Shown one piece after another: positions 24,720 to 36,752 of a stretch of DNA of 64,000 bases (its first letter is position 1; each line of letters starts with the position of its first letter). The notes beneath the pieces are model-generated. The model was given only the letters and a program-made list of their open reading frames with translations. It made no database searches and was not told the DNA's origin. The DNA comes from Uloborus plumipes. Lineage: Eukaryota > Arthropoda > Arachnida > Araneae > Uloboridae. A program made the translations under genes and the position numbers. The stretch covers positions 1-64,000 of the forward strand of contig JAXGGA010004662.1 of assembly GCA_038373865.1 (NCBI GenBank), written 5' to 3'.

Positions 24720-24985
24720 GCCAGAAGTAGCCTTGTCTCGGGGTCAGAGAAGTCTGATCCCGATGGTATGGGTGCCGCGTTCTAATCCAGGCTCGGGCAT
24801 GGATGTACTTTCTTTCTCCTTTCCTTGTTCCTTGCTTGTGTGAATGTGTTGTGCTGTAAATGAAAGCCCACCCTATAAACGGATCTGTAGAAGTCGGACT
24901 TCTCACCAAATTACGGTACAGTTGGAAAAGTGAAGCAGCTCACCCCCAATTGCCAGCTTAGCTGGCACAAGACAAGAACAACAAA
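24720..24985 (+). repeat. tRNA-derived SINE
   Basis: A tRNA-like head with an A-box-like TAGCCTTGTCTCGG (about 24729) and a B-box-like GCGTTCTAATCCAGGC (about 24777) lies at tRNA-type spacing. A body rich in CTTTCTTTCTCCTTTCC and ending GTAGAAGTCGGACTTCTCACC follows. The layout fits a pol III SINE; boundaries are approximate and no TSD was fixed. The 131-codon open frame across it is coincidental. Confidence 0.55.
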
Positions 24986-25260
24986 GGAAGCGAATATACA
25001 TTTCTTATAACTAATTTAAAAAAAATGAAAACTTAAATTTCAGTGAACTATACAGCTTTGTTAAAAATACAAATTGAATGTATAATATATATGTATATAA
25101 TAACACATATATAATATTAGTGAGATTTTTAGGATTCAGTACAAAAACACAAAGTTGGTTCCAGCTTTGGTGAATGTTTAGAATCAGAACCTTTCAAGTC
25201 CACTCAACTTTCAACGTCATTAAAAATACTTTTGGAGTTGTTTTTAAGAATGGTAACGTC

Positions 25261-25810
25261 TAAGGTGACCATTAATTTTCATCCTTAAAGCGAGAAAGTT
25301 ACCAATTTTAGGTATCTCAGCGTGCATGTCTGAAAAATTATTTAAAAAACAGTTTGACAGATAAAACTGAAATGAACACTTAAAGGAGAAGAATTGATGT
25401 AAATTCTTAATGTAAAAATTTGTTTGAATACACTTGGTGCTGATACTTTAAAGAAGAATGAAATTCTTGGCAGAAGTTCATACAATTTATTTGTAAAATC
25501 AACATTGCTTTAAGATCGGTGATCTGCAATTATGCTTTTTCTCTAGTCCACAAATTGGTTATAATAGGAAATATCATTTCTACGAGTGCATTAGGCCCGG
25601 GAGAACCTAAAATATATGAAATAAATATGCATAACTTAATTCATAGGTATGAAAAAGCTTTAACAGCTCCATCCAGTGACTTATGGTAAAAGTATTCAGT
25701 ACTCCGTTCTATCACTTCAGAAAACTGGTCATTTCAGAACGTGAGGGCACAACGGTACAGGCTATCAGAAAACGAGACTGTTCCGTTCAAAACGGGACGT
25801 ACGGCCACTA
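25261..25810. mobile_element. Diverged GGTGACC-ended element, copy 1
   Basis: Begins TAAGGTGACC and aligns by eye with 55831-56758 over its length (shared GAATGAAATTCTTG, CCAGTGACTT and CAGAAAACGAGAC). The right end, GGCCACTA, is degenerate. It lacks the TTTACAG-rich MITE found in copy 2, so it serves as that MITE's empty site. No TSD. Confidence 0.6.
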
Positions 25811-27955
25811 TGACATATCTGAAAATAATTGTTCATAGCAGTGAGTAGATCCGGAAATTGCCAAGATACAAAATGCATTCATGAACCCTTACTACCATGA
25901 GTAGAAAATTTTAGAATGTCTCTGTTCCACAAAAAAAAAAAAAAAAAAAAAAACAATAGATTCGTGCGATCTGCAGAGAATTTTTATGCTCTGAGAATTG
26001 CTAAAATTTGTTTGGCAATGGAAACATAGCAGGTGTTTTTTTAATGCTGCTAAACTAATCCACAGTCACACAAATAGTTCTATTGAGTAGCAGGTTGTCG
26101 ACCCTCTTAAACTATCATAATAAACCAGAGTACCTTTCTCTTTCAGTAAACAAACTATAGACATAACAAATCTCATACGTGCAAAAAATGACATGGCCAG
26201 TGGCAGAGGACAGAGAATCATGAGAGGTAGAAAGCAGCTCAGTGATTAGACATAGCTTAGAATAGTTTTTTTTTTTTCCTTACTTTTATTTGTTTTTATT
26301 TCTGGGTCCTCTTAAGTGGAATAAATTCACTTTGGACAAAACTATTATTTCCTCTACTCAATTTTATGCAGGAGGAAATGTTTCGGTAAGTACAAATTAT
26401 TTAAACTGGTTTTAACTAGCTAAAGAATAATCCACCTTTAGTTTACTTTGCCTTTTTGCGAAATAACTCTTAGCACGTCACCGCCTCAACTAGTGTCATC
26501 TTAATATTGCTATGCATATTTTTCGGTTGCTTTTATATTCTTTACGAACATTAGCTAAAGCGCTATTGAAGCTTGCATCACGGTATAAGGTTCGAGACTC
26601 TACTGTATCATCTCCAAATATTTACAGCTAGTTTATTCGCTTATTTTTGCATAGAACATCGTTTGATGTGCAACTAAATATTTTCTTCGTACGACAAAGT
26701 ACACAAAACATTTTCAACAAAATGATTTTATGAGTGGAAAAAAAGTGTAAAATAAAGAGGCTATCGGAAGAAAAATTGTTAAACTTAAAAGGAATGAAAC
26801 TATATATCAATACCAAAAACACATAAAATTATTGTGCTCACTAAAAATTTTAAATTTGTAGCAATTGTCAAAAGTTCAGGGATCGGGATATAATTGGGAA
26901 CAATTGGAAATGTGCAAAAGGAAAATTACACCTCTTTGTTGAGCTAAAGAAGTTCACATTAAGTGTTACATCAATCAGTAAACAACAGTTCCGGTTAACA
27001 ACATTCAGCTGCACTATGTCTTGAAACAAATGCACTTGATTTTATTTATTTACTTATTTTTTATTTTTTAACGAGGAATCATTTACTTATTAAGAATGCA
27101 AGTGAAGATGTTAAATAGTCACGCGATACGAATTAGGGATAATGATATGGTAATCAAATATCACTTGATCAAGTTCTTTGAAAAAGATTTCGCCATGCTA
27201 AAAGGATTGCATGGTGGGTAACTTCCTGAAGTTAATATTACATACAAAATGTTTTTAATTATGAAAATTAATAAATTACTCTTTATAATAATGCTTGATA
27301 TTACTTAACAAATCATGATTTGAAGTTAAATATTTTGTCAACTTTGAGGTTCCTTTCTAGATTTTTTTTTCTGTTTATCTTTTTTACGTCAGAAATTTTC
27401 CGTTTATGAACATGGTGAAAAAAATTGGCAGCGTCACTTTTTGGTACTTGGCGAAATTCTTCCAAAAATAGGGTGACCAAAGGATTTTTAAAAAAAGCTG
27501 CTCATCGCCATTCAATTGCCATGACAAAATATTAATTAACAGCTTAACTTGTGTAAAAGTTGATTAGCAATTGGCAAAATCTTTTCCAACTGATTCAGGA
27601 AGCAGCCATTATTAACACATCTATCAAACATATATTGCATTAATTGATGTCAGGGGGTCCAGAAGAGCTGTGACCTCCGAAAAAACTTCTTAATCGGCAT
27701 TTTTTAACTGAATACTCGGAAATTTTGAAGGCAATGTGTTACAATAAAAGATTTTTTTTTTCAATTTTATAGAAATACTATATGTATATCTTATTTGATA
27801 CAGATATGCACGCATGCTCGAATTTTATAATTCAATAAAACTCGAAGCTTCATTGTATAAAATGAGAGATTTCTCTGTCCCAAAAACTGATAGATGTATT
27901 TAGTACAATAAATTTCGCCAACTTAAAAACATATATCGTTTAGCACTTTGAGTAA
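25811..27955. other. AT-rich spacer
   Basis: Over 2 kb with no recognisable gene, TIR pair or tandem repeat. Poly(A) near 25931-25953. Confidence 0.4.
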
Positions 27956-27959
27956 TAAA

Positions 27960-29285
27960 AAGTTTTAAAAACGTTACCCCGACTACATAAAAAAACACTG
28001 AAAAGTAAGAAGCAAAGTAGGTGCTATTTGATATCCTCGTATAATTAAGTAAAACAAGTCATTTGATATGTTAGCTACTAGCTACCAGGGCAGCTAGATT
28101 AGCTTCCTGCGGCATGTTGATGCATAACGTCCCCACTCTCTAACTTTTACCTCATTCTAAAGTTATATTATTTGATATAATTTAATGCTCATTCGATTTC
28201 AAGACATACCACGCACGTGGCCCGGCATTGCATGGGCACTTCGTGCCTTGAAAGTAGTGAGGAAAATTTCAAGAAACTACTCCCCGCCAAGGCGGCTGGC
28301 TAAAAGGCGCTTCCCGCCTTTACTTTTTTCCTATATAAAAAAATCATTCGAGTTATTGAGATGCTTCGCGTCTTCAAGATGGTGAGGAAAGTTTCAGTAA
28401 GTTCAGCTTGCTCAAAGGAAAAAAGCAGACATAGATACTCAGTTTTTAATATAAGTAGATGGCTTTTCAACAAATGAATGTTTCAAAATATTACAAGTAG
28501 CTAGCGATAAAAATACTATGTAAGTGACCCGCTTATGAGTTTCGTGTTTTATTTAGTTAAGCCTTCATTCAAAATTCTCATTATAATTGTTATTACTGTT
28601 TCCTAGCAACCACGTTTTGCAACAATGGATTTCATATTTAATCATTTATTAGGCTTAATCGCTTTAAATTTGACTACTTATTAATTGATATCTTCGCTAA
28701 TTAAAATCGTATAATTATATAAATTGAAACTAACGAAGCCTGAAAAATTACCTATGTATCGGTACCTGGTTCGACTTTCAGTTCATTGGCGTTCAGGATT
28801 TAGAAGCGTGACATAGATAGATAGAAAGAAAGACAGTTAGAAAGAAAGAAAGATACTCAGTTTTTAATATAAGTAGATTCTTATTTATTTAGTTCTATTC
28901 GAACCCTTTGTCAGTTCTACATTAACAGCATTATAATTCAATACAAATGCTGTAGTCGTGCATTGTCAACTACAGAAAAACAACTTAATAGAATAATATT
29001 AAAACATCAATTATCATTATTGTGTATCTAAGTAATTTGCTTGATTGTGTATCATGCTTGACTTTTATAATTGACAACGCACAACTACTGCATTCGTATT
29101 GAATTATAATGTTATTAGTGTAGGAACTGACAGAGGGTTCCAATATAACTAAATAAATAAGAATAGCTAACATATCAAATGACTTGTTTTACTTAATTTT
29201 ATGATGATATCAAATAGCACCAACCTTGTTTCTTATATTTCAGTGATTTTCATGTAGTCGAGTCAAAGTTTTAAAAACTTTTTCT
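27960..29285. mobile_element. Large imperfect foldback split by a Helitron-like insertion
   Basis: Left arm (27960-28077 plus 28878-28968) is complementary to the right arm (29071-29285). The landmarks are AAAACAAGTCATTTGATATG versus CATATCAAATGACTTGTTTT and TTCTTATTTATTTAGTT versus AACTAAATAAATAAGAA. In the right arm GTTAGCTA and TTCTTATTT are contiguous; in the left arm they are separated by 800 bp. Arms are roughly 90% similar by eye. No coding. Confidence 0.8.
28078..28877 (-). mobile_element. Helitron-like element, family R copy B
   Basis: The insertion boundaries come from the uninterrupted opposite arm of the host foldback. On the minus strand the element begins TCTACTTATATT and ends GGTAGCTAG, inserted between A and T without TSD. 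That is the canonical Helitron signature (A|TC...CTAG|T). A hairpin AGCTA-ATC-TAGCT lies about 14 nt before CTAG. It is a composite: the 5' motif recurs internally near 28433-28457, as in copy A. A (GATA)/(GAAA) microsatellite precedes the outer 5' end. Non-autonomous. Confidence 0.8.
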
Positions 29286-29637
29286 TATTTCTTACTTTTT
29301 AGAGCTTTTTTCTGTGGCCAGGTTAATTTTGCAAACTTTTATTTATTGTAATATTTTCCGTTTTAACCTGTAATGTGACAAAAAAAAAAAAATCCCAGTG
29401 CGAGGGAAAATTATTTCTATGTTGCTTTGAAATCGGAGATGCGTAGTAATAAGTGCATTTTGGTTCAACAAGGGTCGTGATTAACAATGAATTGCTAGTG
29501 CTAGCTCACCTAGATTTTAGCATGAAATAAGTTAAAAACAACTATAACTCACGTTCTAACTAATTTAGAACAGTCAAACAAATTTTTTCAGATGCAGAAA
29601 AATCATAACGTTCTATCGATATATAGTATTTATTTGT

Positions 29638-30534
29638 GGGGCATTTCACGGTATTTGTGACATAGGCGTGTCCGTAACAAAACTTTTTAAAAGTTTAAAA
29701 TTTTTATATATATTGAAAAAGTACATTCTAAAGTATATGAATATCATATTGTTTTCATAGTTCACTTTATATTATGTTTGTAATTGCACTCAGAACATTG
29801 AAAATGCAATTTTCACTGTTACGGACTCTACACTGATTTTTTCTTTAAAAACTAAACATTTATTCTAATTATTGTTACTGACTCTACATTCATCATTTTC
29901 ACAATCCATAATTTTTTATAGAACGCACTTTTCCATTAAAATTGTTAGCTATATTAGAGGTGAGCCTTTACTTTATCTGTCTCAAGTACCAGTTTTGGCT
30001 TAAAAATCGGCTTAAGCCAGATTTAAAGAAAAATTCAATGTAGAGTCCGTAACAGTGAAAATTGCATTTTCAATGTTCTGAGTATCAGAACATTGTATCA
30101 GATTGATTGAACAGAGTATCAGATGTTTCTGATTTCATTTTCAATGTTCTGCATTTTCAATGTTCTTTTTAAGCCAAAACTGGTACTTGAGACAGCTAAA
30201 GTAAAGGCTCACCTCTAATATAGCTAATAATTTTAATCAAAAAGTGCGTTCTATAAAAAATTATGGATTGTGAAAATGATGACTGTAGAGTCCGTAACAA
30301 TAATTAGAATAAAAGTTTAGTTTTTAAAGAAAAATTCAATGTAGAGTCCGTAACAGTGAAGATTGCATTTTCAATGTTCTGAGTGCAATTACAAGCATAA
30401 TATAAAGTAAACTATGAAAACAATATGATATTCATATACTTGAGAATGTACTTTTTCAATATGTATAAAAAATTTTTAACTTTTAAGAAGTTTTGTTACG
30501 GACACCCCATGTCACAAATACCGTGAAATGCCCC
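29638..30534. mobile_element. 897-bp foldback element
   Basis: GGGGCATTTCACGGTATTTG at left is exactly inverted at right. Complementarity continues for most of each ~430-bp half around a centre at about 30086. The motif TAGAGTCCGTAACA recurs several times internally, in both orientations. No coding capacity and no clear TSD. Confidence 0.82.
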
Positions 30535-30654
30535 TTGATCATTTTTTGCCTTTATTTTAGAGCAAAAATGCTGTAATATGAGACTAAAATGCTGCTTGAA
30601 ATTAGAAAAAATGATAAGAAATAGTTAATTAAACGATTAACTAACCTATGTTAC

Positions 30655-30807
30655 CCACAACAAAACAAAGAAATGAATTGACATCTCATTCATCAAAATC
30701 GGATGTTTAGTTCAGGAGCTACGGGGGAACATCCATACATACAAACATACCCAGACTGCTAAAAATATAACCCTTTTTTTTTTTTGGCTGTGCCGTAGTC
30801 AGTTAAA
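30655..30807. mobile_element. Terminal fragment of AGTCGGTT-ended repeat
   Basis: A block with AATCGGATGTTTAGTTCAGG, a (CATACATACAAA) microsatellite, a T tract, then GCTGTGCCGTAGTCAGTTAA. Microsatellite followed by GCCG(A/T)AGTC(A/G)GTT matches the 3'-side layout of the arthropod repeat whose other end, AACCGACTTCAACAAAGGAG, is seen at 40210. Confidence 0.4.
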
Positions 30808-33776
30808 AACAAGAAGTTCTGTCAAGAACTAAACGAGCCTACTTTCCCGTACATCGACATCGGCATTCTAGCATCTGATCATTATTCTCCTGATCATCTG
30901 AGACTAAACATTATGTCAAACATACCTTTTTAGCACTTAAAGCTGATTTCTAAAAGCAAAATATACCCCTCTCATCAGATGAAATAGAGACATAAAAAGT
31001 AAATAAATGAATAAATGAAGTTTTGTCGCACCTTTTAAAGAATGTAACTGTTACAGTTCTTCCGCAGAAAAATTCCTCAATCGTTTTCAAAAAAAAAAAA
31101 AAAAATTAAAAGTACAAAGTACATCAAAACACATTTTATCAAAGAAAGGAAAAAAAACTCGTCCGTCGATAAAATGTCTCGATTTTCACTTTTAAACCGT
31201 TGCCAGTTGTTAAATATAAATAAAGAATAAAATGCCCTCGTGAATGAAACACTTTTGTTACAAAAAAAAATCGTCTGCCAAAAAAAAAAAAAAAAAGTAA
31301 TAAATACAATAACACAAATGAATAAATAAACAAAAAATCGTCTGCACAGTCAGTCATTTTTTTCTGAGCCTGCAGTTCCGCCATGTTTGTGGAGTCGGAG
31401 TCGGAATCAGAGTCCTCACAGAAGATTATTCAGAAAAGTACTTTACAAACATTATTTATCAAAACCATTTTTTTTACAAAGTTAGTTTGAAGGAAATCCG
31501 ACTTTAAGTTCCAGGATCAACATTCAACTTAAATTCCCCGTAGGCGCTAATGTTAAATTTTTTTCTGAACGGTTCAATATTGAACGAAAAATGGTTCAAA
31601 CCAAAAAGCGAAATAAGGGAATGAACCTCTCCGAGATCTTTCAAACAAAAAAAAGTTTATTCCATTCGGATGGTTCACTCAGAAGTTATTAGGTGGGGAA
31701 AGGTTGCTTGAACGGTTCAATGTTGAACGAAAAAATGTTCAAATTGAAAATTTAAATACTGTAATGAAGTATCCTTGCTGAGATCCTTCGAACAAAAAAA
31801 AAAGTTTATTTAAATCGGACTGTTCACTCAAAAATTATTAGGGGTGACAGCTTGCTTGAGCGGTTCAATGTTGAACGAAAAATTGTTCAATTCGGAAATG
31901 TAAATACGGGAATGAAGTATCCTTGATAAGATCTTTCGAACAAAAAAAAGTTTGTTGAAATCGGACTGTTCACTCAAAAGTTAGCATCGCGGGACAGGTT
32001 GTTTGAACGGTTCAAAGTTGAACCAAAAATTGTTCAAATCGAAAAATCAAATATGGGAATGAGTTGTACTCACCGAAATCTTTCCAACAAAAAAAAGTTT
32101 GTTCAAATCGGAATGTTCATTCAAAAGTTATTAGGGGGGAAAGGTTGCTTGAACGGTTCAATTTTGAACCAAAATTGTTCAACTCGAAAAATCAAATATG
32201 GGAATGAGTTGTAATCGCTGAGATCTATCCAACAAAAAAAAGTTTGTTCAAATCGGAATGTTCATTCAAAAGTTATTAGGGGGGAAAGGTTGCTTGAACG
32301 GTTCAATGTTGAACAAAAAATTGTTCAAATCGAAAATGTAGATACAGGAATGAAGTATCCTTGAAAAGATCTTTCGAACAAAAAAAAGTTTGTTCCAATC
32401 GGACTGTTCAGTCAAAAGTTAGCATCGCGGGACAGGTTGTTTGAACGGCTCAAAGTTGAACTAAAAATTGTTCAAATCGAAAAATCAAATATGGGAATGA
32501 GCTGTACTCGCCGAGATCTTTCCAACAAAAAAAAGTTTGTCCAAATCGGAATATTCATTCAAAAGTTATTAGGGGGGGACAGACAGACCGACACACAAAT
32601 TCCCCATCTCAATACCCTATTTTCAAATTTTTAATTTTTCGATATTCATTTTACCTTTTTATTTTTTTAACTTGGCGATATTTTTTGGACTTGGCGATAT
32701 TTTTTTTAACTTGGCGATATTTTTTGGACTTGGCGATATTTTTTGGGCTTGGCGATATTTTTTGGGCTTGGCGATATTTTTTGGGCTTGGCGATATTTTT
32801 TGGACTTGGCGATATTTTTTGGGCTTGGCGATATTTTTTGGACTTGGCGATATTTTTTAGGCTTGGCGATATTTTTTGGACTTGGCGATATTTTTTGGGC
32901 TTGGCGATATTTTTTTAACTTGGCGATATTTTTTGGACTTGGCGATATTTTTTTTTAAATTGGCGATATTTTTTGGGCTTGGCGATATTTTTTGGGCTTG
33001 GCGATATTTTTTGGACTTGGCGATATTTTTTGGGCTTGGCGATATTTTTTGGATTTGGCGATATTTTTTGGGCTTGGCGATATTTTTTGGACTTGGCGAT
33101 ATTTTTTGGGCTTGGCGATATTTTTTGGACTTGGCGATATTTTTTGGACTTGGCGATATTTTTTAGGCTTGGCGATATTTTTTGGGCTCGTTTAAGTTGG
33201 ACTGTTCACTCAAAAGTTATTAGAGGTGACAGCTTGTTTAAACGGTTCAATGTTGAACGAAAAATTGTTCAAATCGAAAATGTAGATACGGGAATGAAGT
33301 ATCCTTGAAAAGACCTTTCGAACAAAAAAAAGTTTGTTAAAATCGGACTGTTCATTCAAAAGTTAGTATCGCGGGACCGGTTGTTTGAACGGCTCAAAGT
33401 TGAACCAAAAATTGTTCAAATCGAAAAATCAAATATGGGAATGAGCTGTACTCGCCGAGATCTTTCCAACAAAGAAAAGTTTGTCCAAATCGGAATGTTC
33501 ATTCAAAAGTTATTAGGGGGGGACAGACAGACCGACAGACCGACCGACACACAAATTCCCCATCTCAATACCCTACTTTCAAATTTTTAATTTCTCGATA
33601 TTTATTTCATTTTTTTGTTTCTTTTTGACTTTTTTTTACTTGGCGATATTTTTTGAACTTGGCGATATTTTTTGGACTTGGCGATATTTTTTGGACTTGG
33701 CGACATTTTTTAGATGCATTAAGCCAATTTTAATGCTTTTTTCGTCTCTTTTATTTTTAACGGGAAAGTAGGCTAA
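30808..33776 (-). mobile_element. Helentron-like element, family 1, copy 2 (expanded)
   Basis: Same outer ends and hairpin as copy 1. It has a ~750-bp AT-rich region (30870-31560) absent from copy 1 but shared with copy 3, then core repeats (31560-32570), a (GACA)n tract, a 19-bp minisatellite (32670-33186), then more core repeats and a second (GACC)n plus tail module. The 3' module is therefore duplicated, pointing to tandem addition or unequal exchange. No Rep/helicase; all open frames are repeat artefacts. Confidence 0.7.
32670..33186. repeat. 19-bp minisatellite, ~27 copies
   Basis: Unit CTTGGCGATATTTTTTGGR with GGACTT/GGGCTT alternation and a few TAA-containing variants. Copies 1 and 3 of the same transposon family contain only two to four units at the equivalent site (about 4577-4610, 33640-33710 and 35310-35385). 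Because 19 is not a multiple of 3, the same 19-residue pattern appears in all three frames; none is a protein. Confidence 0.95.
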
Positions 33777-33937
33777 AAAGAGGATAACTATTTCAAAAAA
33801 AGTGGTTACTCAAAAAATTGTTGCTGCCGGCCACAGACAACTTTTTCACAAGAATTTCCCCAGTTTTACAGTTTAAAAACTACATAATCGATTCACTTGA
33901 AATGAGTCTAGTTAAGTTAAGTGGAATAATATGGTTT

Positions 33938-35447
33938 AACAAGAAGTTCTGTCAAGGACTAAACGAGCCTACTTTCCCGTACATCGACATCGGCATTCTA
34001 GCATCTGATCATTATTCTCTTGATTATCTGAGACTAAAAATTATGTCAAACATACCTTTTTAGCACTTAAAGCTGATTTCTAAAAGCAAAATATACCCCT
34101 CTCATGGTTTAAGTAACTGTTACAGTTCTTCCGTAGAAAAATTCTTCAATCGTTTAAAAAAAAAAAAATTAAAAGTACAAAGTACATCAAAACACATTTT
34201 ATCAAACAAAGAAAAAAAAAAAACGTCGTCCGTTGATAAAATGTCTCGAATTTCCCTTTTAATCCGCTGCCAGTTGTTAAATATAAATAAAGAATAAAAT
34301 ACCCTCGTAAATGAAACATTTTTGTTACAAAAAAAAAGTCTGCAAAAAAAAAATAATAATAATAATATTAAATAAAATAAAACAAATGAATAAATAAACA
34401 AAAAATCGTCTGCACAGTCAGTCATTTTTTTTCTGAGCCTGCATTTCCGCCATGTTTGCGGAGTCGGAGTCGGAATCAGAGTCTTCACAGAAGATTATGC
34501 AGAAAAGTACTTTTCAAACATTATTTATCAAAACCATTTTCTTACAAAGTTAGTTTGAAGGAAATCCGACTTTAAGTTCAGGATCAACATTCAACTTAAA
34601 TTCCCCGTAGGCGCTAATGTTAATTTTTTTTCTGAACGGTTCACTATTGAACGAAAAATGGTTCAAACCAAAAAGCGAAATATGGGAATTAGCCTCTCCG
34701 AGATCTTTCAAACAAAAAAAGTTTATTCCATTCGGATGGTTCACTCAGAAGTTATTAGGTGGCGAAAGGTTGCTTGAACGGTTCAATGTTGAACGAAAAA
34801 ATGTTCAAATTGAAAATTTAAATACTGCAATGAAGTATCCTTGCTGAGATCCTTCGAACAAAAAAAAAATGTATTTAAATCGGACTGTTCACTCAAAAGT
34901 TATTAGGGGTGACAGCTTGTTTGAACGGTTCAATGATGAACGAAATATTGTTCAAATCGAAAATGTAGGTACGGGAATGAAGTATCCTTGAAAAGATCTT
35001 TCGAACAAAAAAAAGTTTGTTCAATTCGGACTGTTCATTCAAAAGTTAGTATCGCGGGACCGGTTGTTTGAACGGCTCAAAGTTGAACCAAAAATTGTTC
35101 AAATCAAAAAATCAACTATGGGAATGAGCTGTACTCGCCGAGATCTTTCCAACAAAAAAAAGTTCATCCAAATCGGAATGTTCATTCAAAAGTTATTAGG
35201 GGGGGGGGGACAGACAGTCAGACCGACCGACACACAAATTCCCCATCTCAATACCCTACTTTCCAATTTTTAATTTTTCGATATTCATTTTACCTTTTTA
35301 TTTTTTTAACTTGGTGATATTTTTTGGACTTGGCGACATTTTTTAACTTGGCGATATTTTTTGGACTTGGCGATATTTTTTAGATGCATTAATCTACTTT
35401 TAATACTTTTTTCGTCTTTCTTTTATTTTTAACGGGAAAGTAGGCTA
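33938..35447 (-). mobile_element. Helentron-like element, family 1, copy 3
   Basis: Starts 162 bp after copy 2 ends, same orientation, with identical end motifs. It shares the 5'-side AT-rich region with copy 2 (34000-34620), then core repeats, a (GACA/GACC) tract at 35208-35232, and the GGCGATATTTTTT tail with only four units. It ends ACGGGAAAGTAGGCTAA. Confidence 0.7.
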
Positions 35448-35992
35448 AAAATGAATAATAATCATAAAAACTAAAATTTTAATTATGAGCTTATTTCAAG
35501 AAAATTCACTTCAGATGCAGCAGAACATACTTAGGCCTAGGTTATTGGTAACATTGAGTCCAAAATTATTATTTATACTGAGATAGGCAGTGATGCTGCT
35601 TTCACATTACATCTGTCTTATTTGCAGATTAAAATGCAAAGACTGATAAAACGCTTGATCTAATTTTTTTAGGCGCATTTTGGATTTTTAATACAGTACC
35701 CGCCGCTTATTAAAATCGCATTTGTGCCGAGGATATTTGATTTCAAATAACGGCAGATTTTATAAACCGGCATGTAGAAAATTATAAAAACAAAAGGCTT
35801 TAGTCAAAACAAAGTAGAAAAAATAATTACTATTATCTACATTTAAAATTAAGTTAATTAAAACACAATTCGAATTTAATTCATATGTAAAGTACATTTT
35901 TTAAATTATACAAGGGTTTTAAAATATTGACTCATTGTTGTTTGAGAAACAGAACAATGAAAGAAAAAATCTTTCTTAAATCTTGACGTTTA

Positions 35993-36749
35993 GACCGCTT
36001 TTCCATTTGACGACACGACAACGACGAAAGTCGGAGGGAAATACTGCAACGATAAGTACCGTGTCGCGTCGTCCACAATACTGTATTTCCACTCAACCGA
36101 TATCGTTTCTCCGAAACGGTCATTTTCCACCGCATTTTATTTCGAAGCACCTGTGTGCTCGCATGTGTATTATTATAGCTCCTCAATTTAACAGACTACG
36201 ACTGTTAAATTTACTTTACCTCCGCAAAAAGAAAAAACAGATTAATAAAAGATATTGGATGCATGCATACTCACAAATTTATTTCATTCCCACCTTGTTT
36301 ACTAAGAACTAAACGCATACATCAGAATGAAAATCTAAGCTTTTCTGCAGCAATAAAGATCGTCTGAGCAACAGAAGTGAAACAAAATATTAAGTAAAAT
36401 GAATAAAATTATTTTATTGTTATACATTCTTTATTTATCGTCTGCAAATTTAAGCTTATATCTTATTATTGCAGCGATGTTAAATTTAAATGACATTTCT
36501 ATGTGTTGCTTCTTCGAAGAAAGTAAACAAATGAATGAATGTCGTCTCGATTTTAAAGGCGAGATGGCTGCAATCCGACACGAATGGGACGACAAACGAC
36601 AGCGTACGGTCGGAGACGGCACAATCGTCCTGGAATCGGGAGATGGAAAAGCGCATAGCATATTTTAATGCATTTTGCGTGCTCCAATGTCGGATGACGA
36701 CACTCGTGTACGATTTATCGCTGTCGTGTCGATAAGTGGAAAAGCGCCC
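35993..36749. mobile_element. PIF/Harbinger-type element, unit 1
   Basis: Ends (GACC)GCTTTTCCATTTGACG and AAGTGGAAAAGCGCCC, with TTA at 35990-35992 and 36750-36752. The interior matches unit 2 except that nearly the whole MADF exon is deleted; only its first codons (near 36330-36345) remain. The subterminal region is rich in CGACACGACAACGACGAAAG. Confidence 0.85.
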
Positions 36750-36752
36750 TTA

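Noticed and set aside
24448..24843. 131-codon plus-strand frame
   Set aside because: Crosses a possible pogo-like repeat and the SINE head; composition and position indicate chance.
32670..33310. Several overlapping 62-111-codon frames rich in Leu-Ala-Ile-Phe-Phe and Gly-Asp-Ile-Phe
   Set aside because: They are translations of the 19-bp minisatellite; the same pattern appears in all three forward frames because 19 is not divisible by 3.
31139..34488. Frames at 31139-31384 and 34120-34488 with similar peptides
   Set aside because: Shared only because both lie in the homologous part of two Helentron-like copies; frames shift at homopolymers.
36399..36735. Overlapping frames of 66-89 codons in PIF unit 1, with a 66-codon relative in unit 2 (37643-37843)
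   Set aside because: They run through subterminal CGAC-rich repeat on both strands; the similarity reflects shared TE sequence, not protein constraint.
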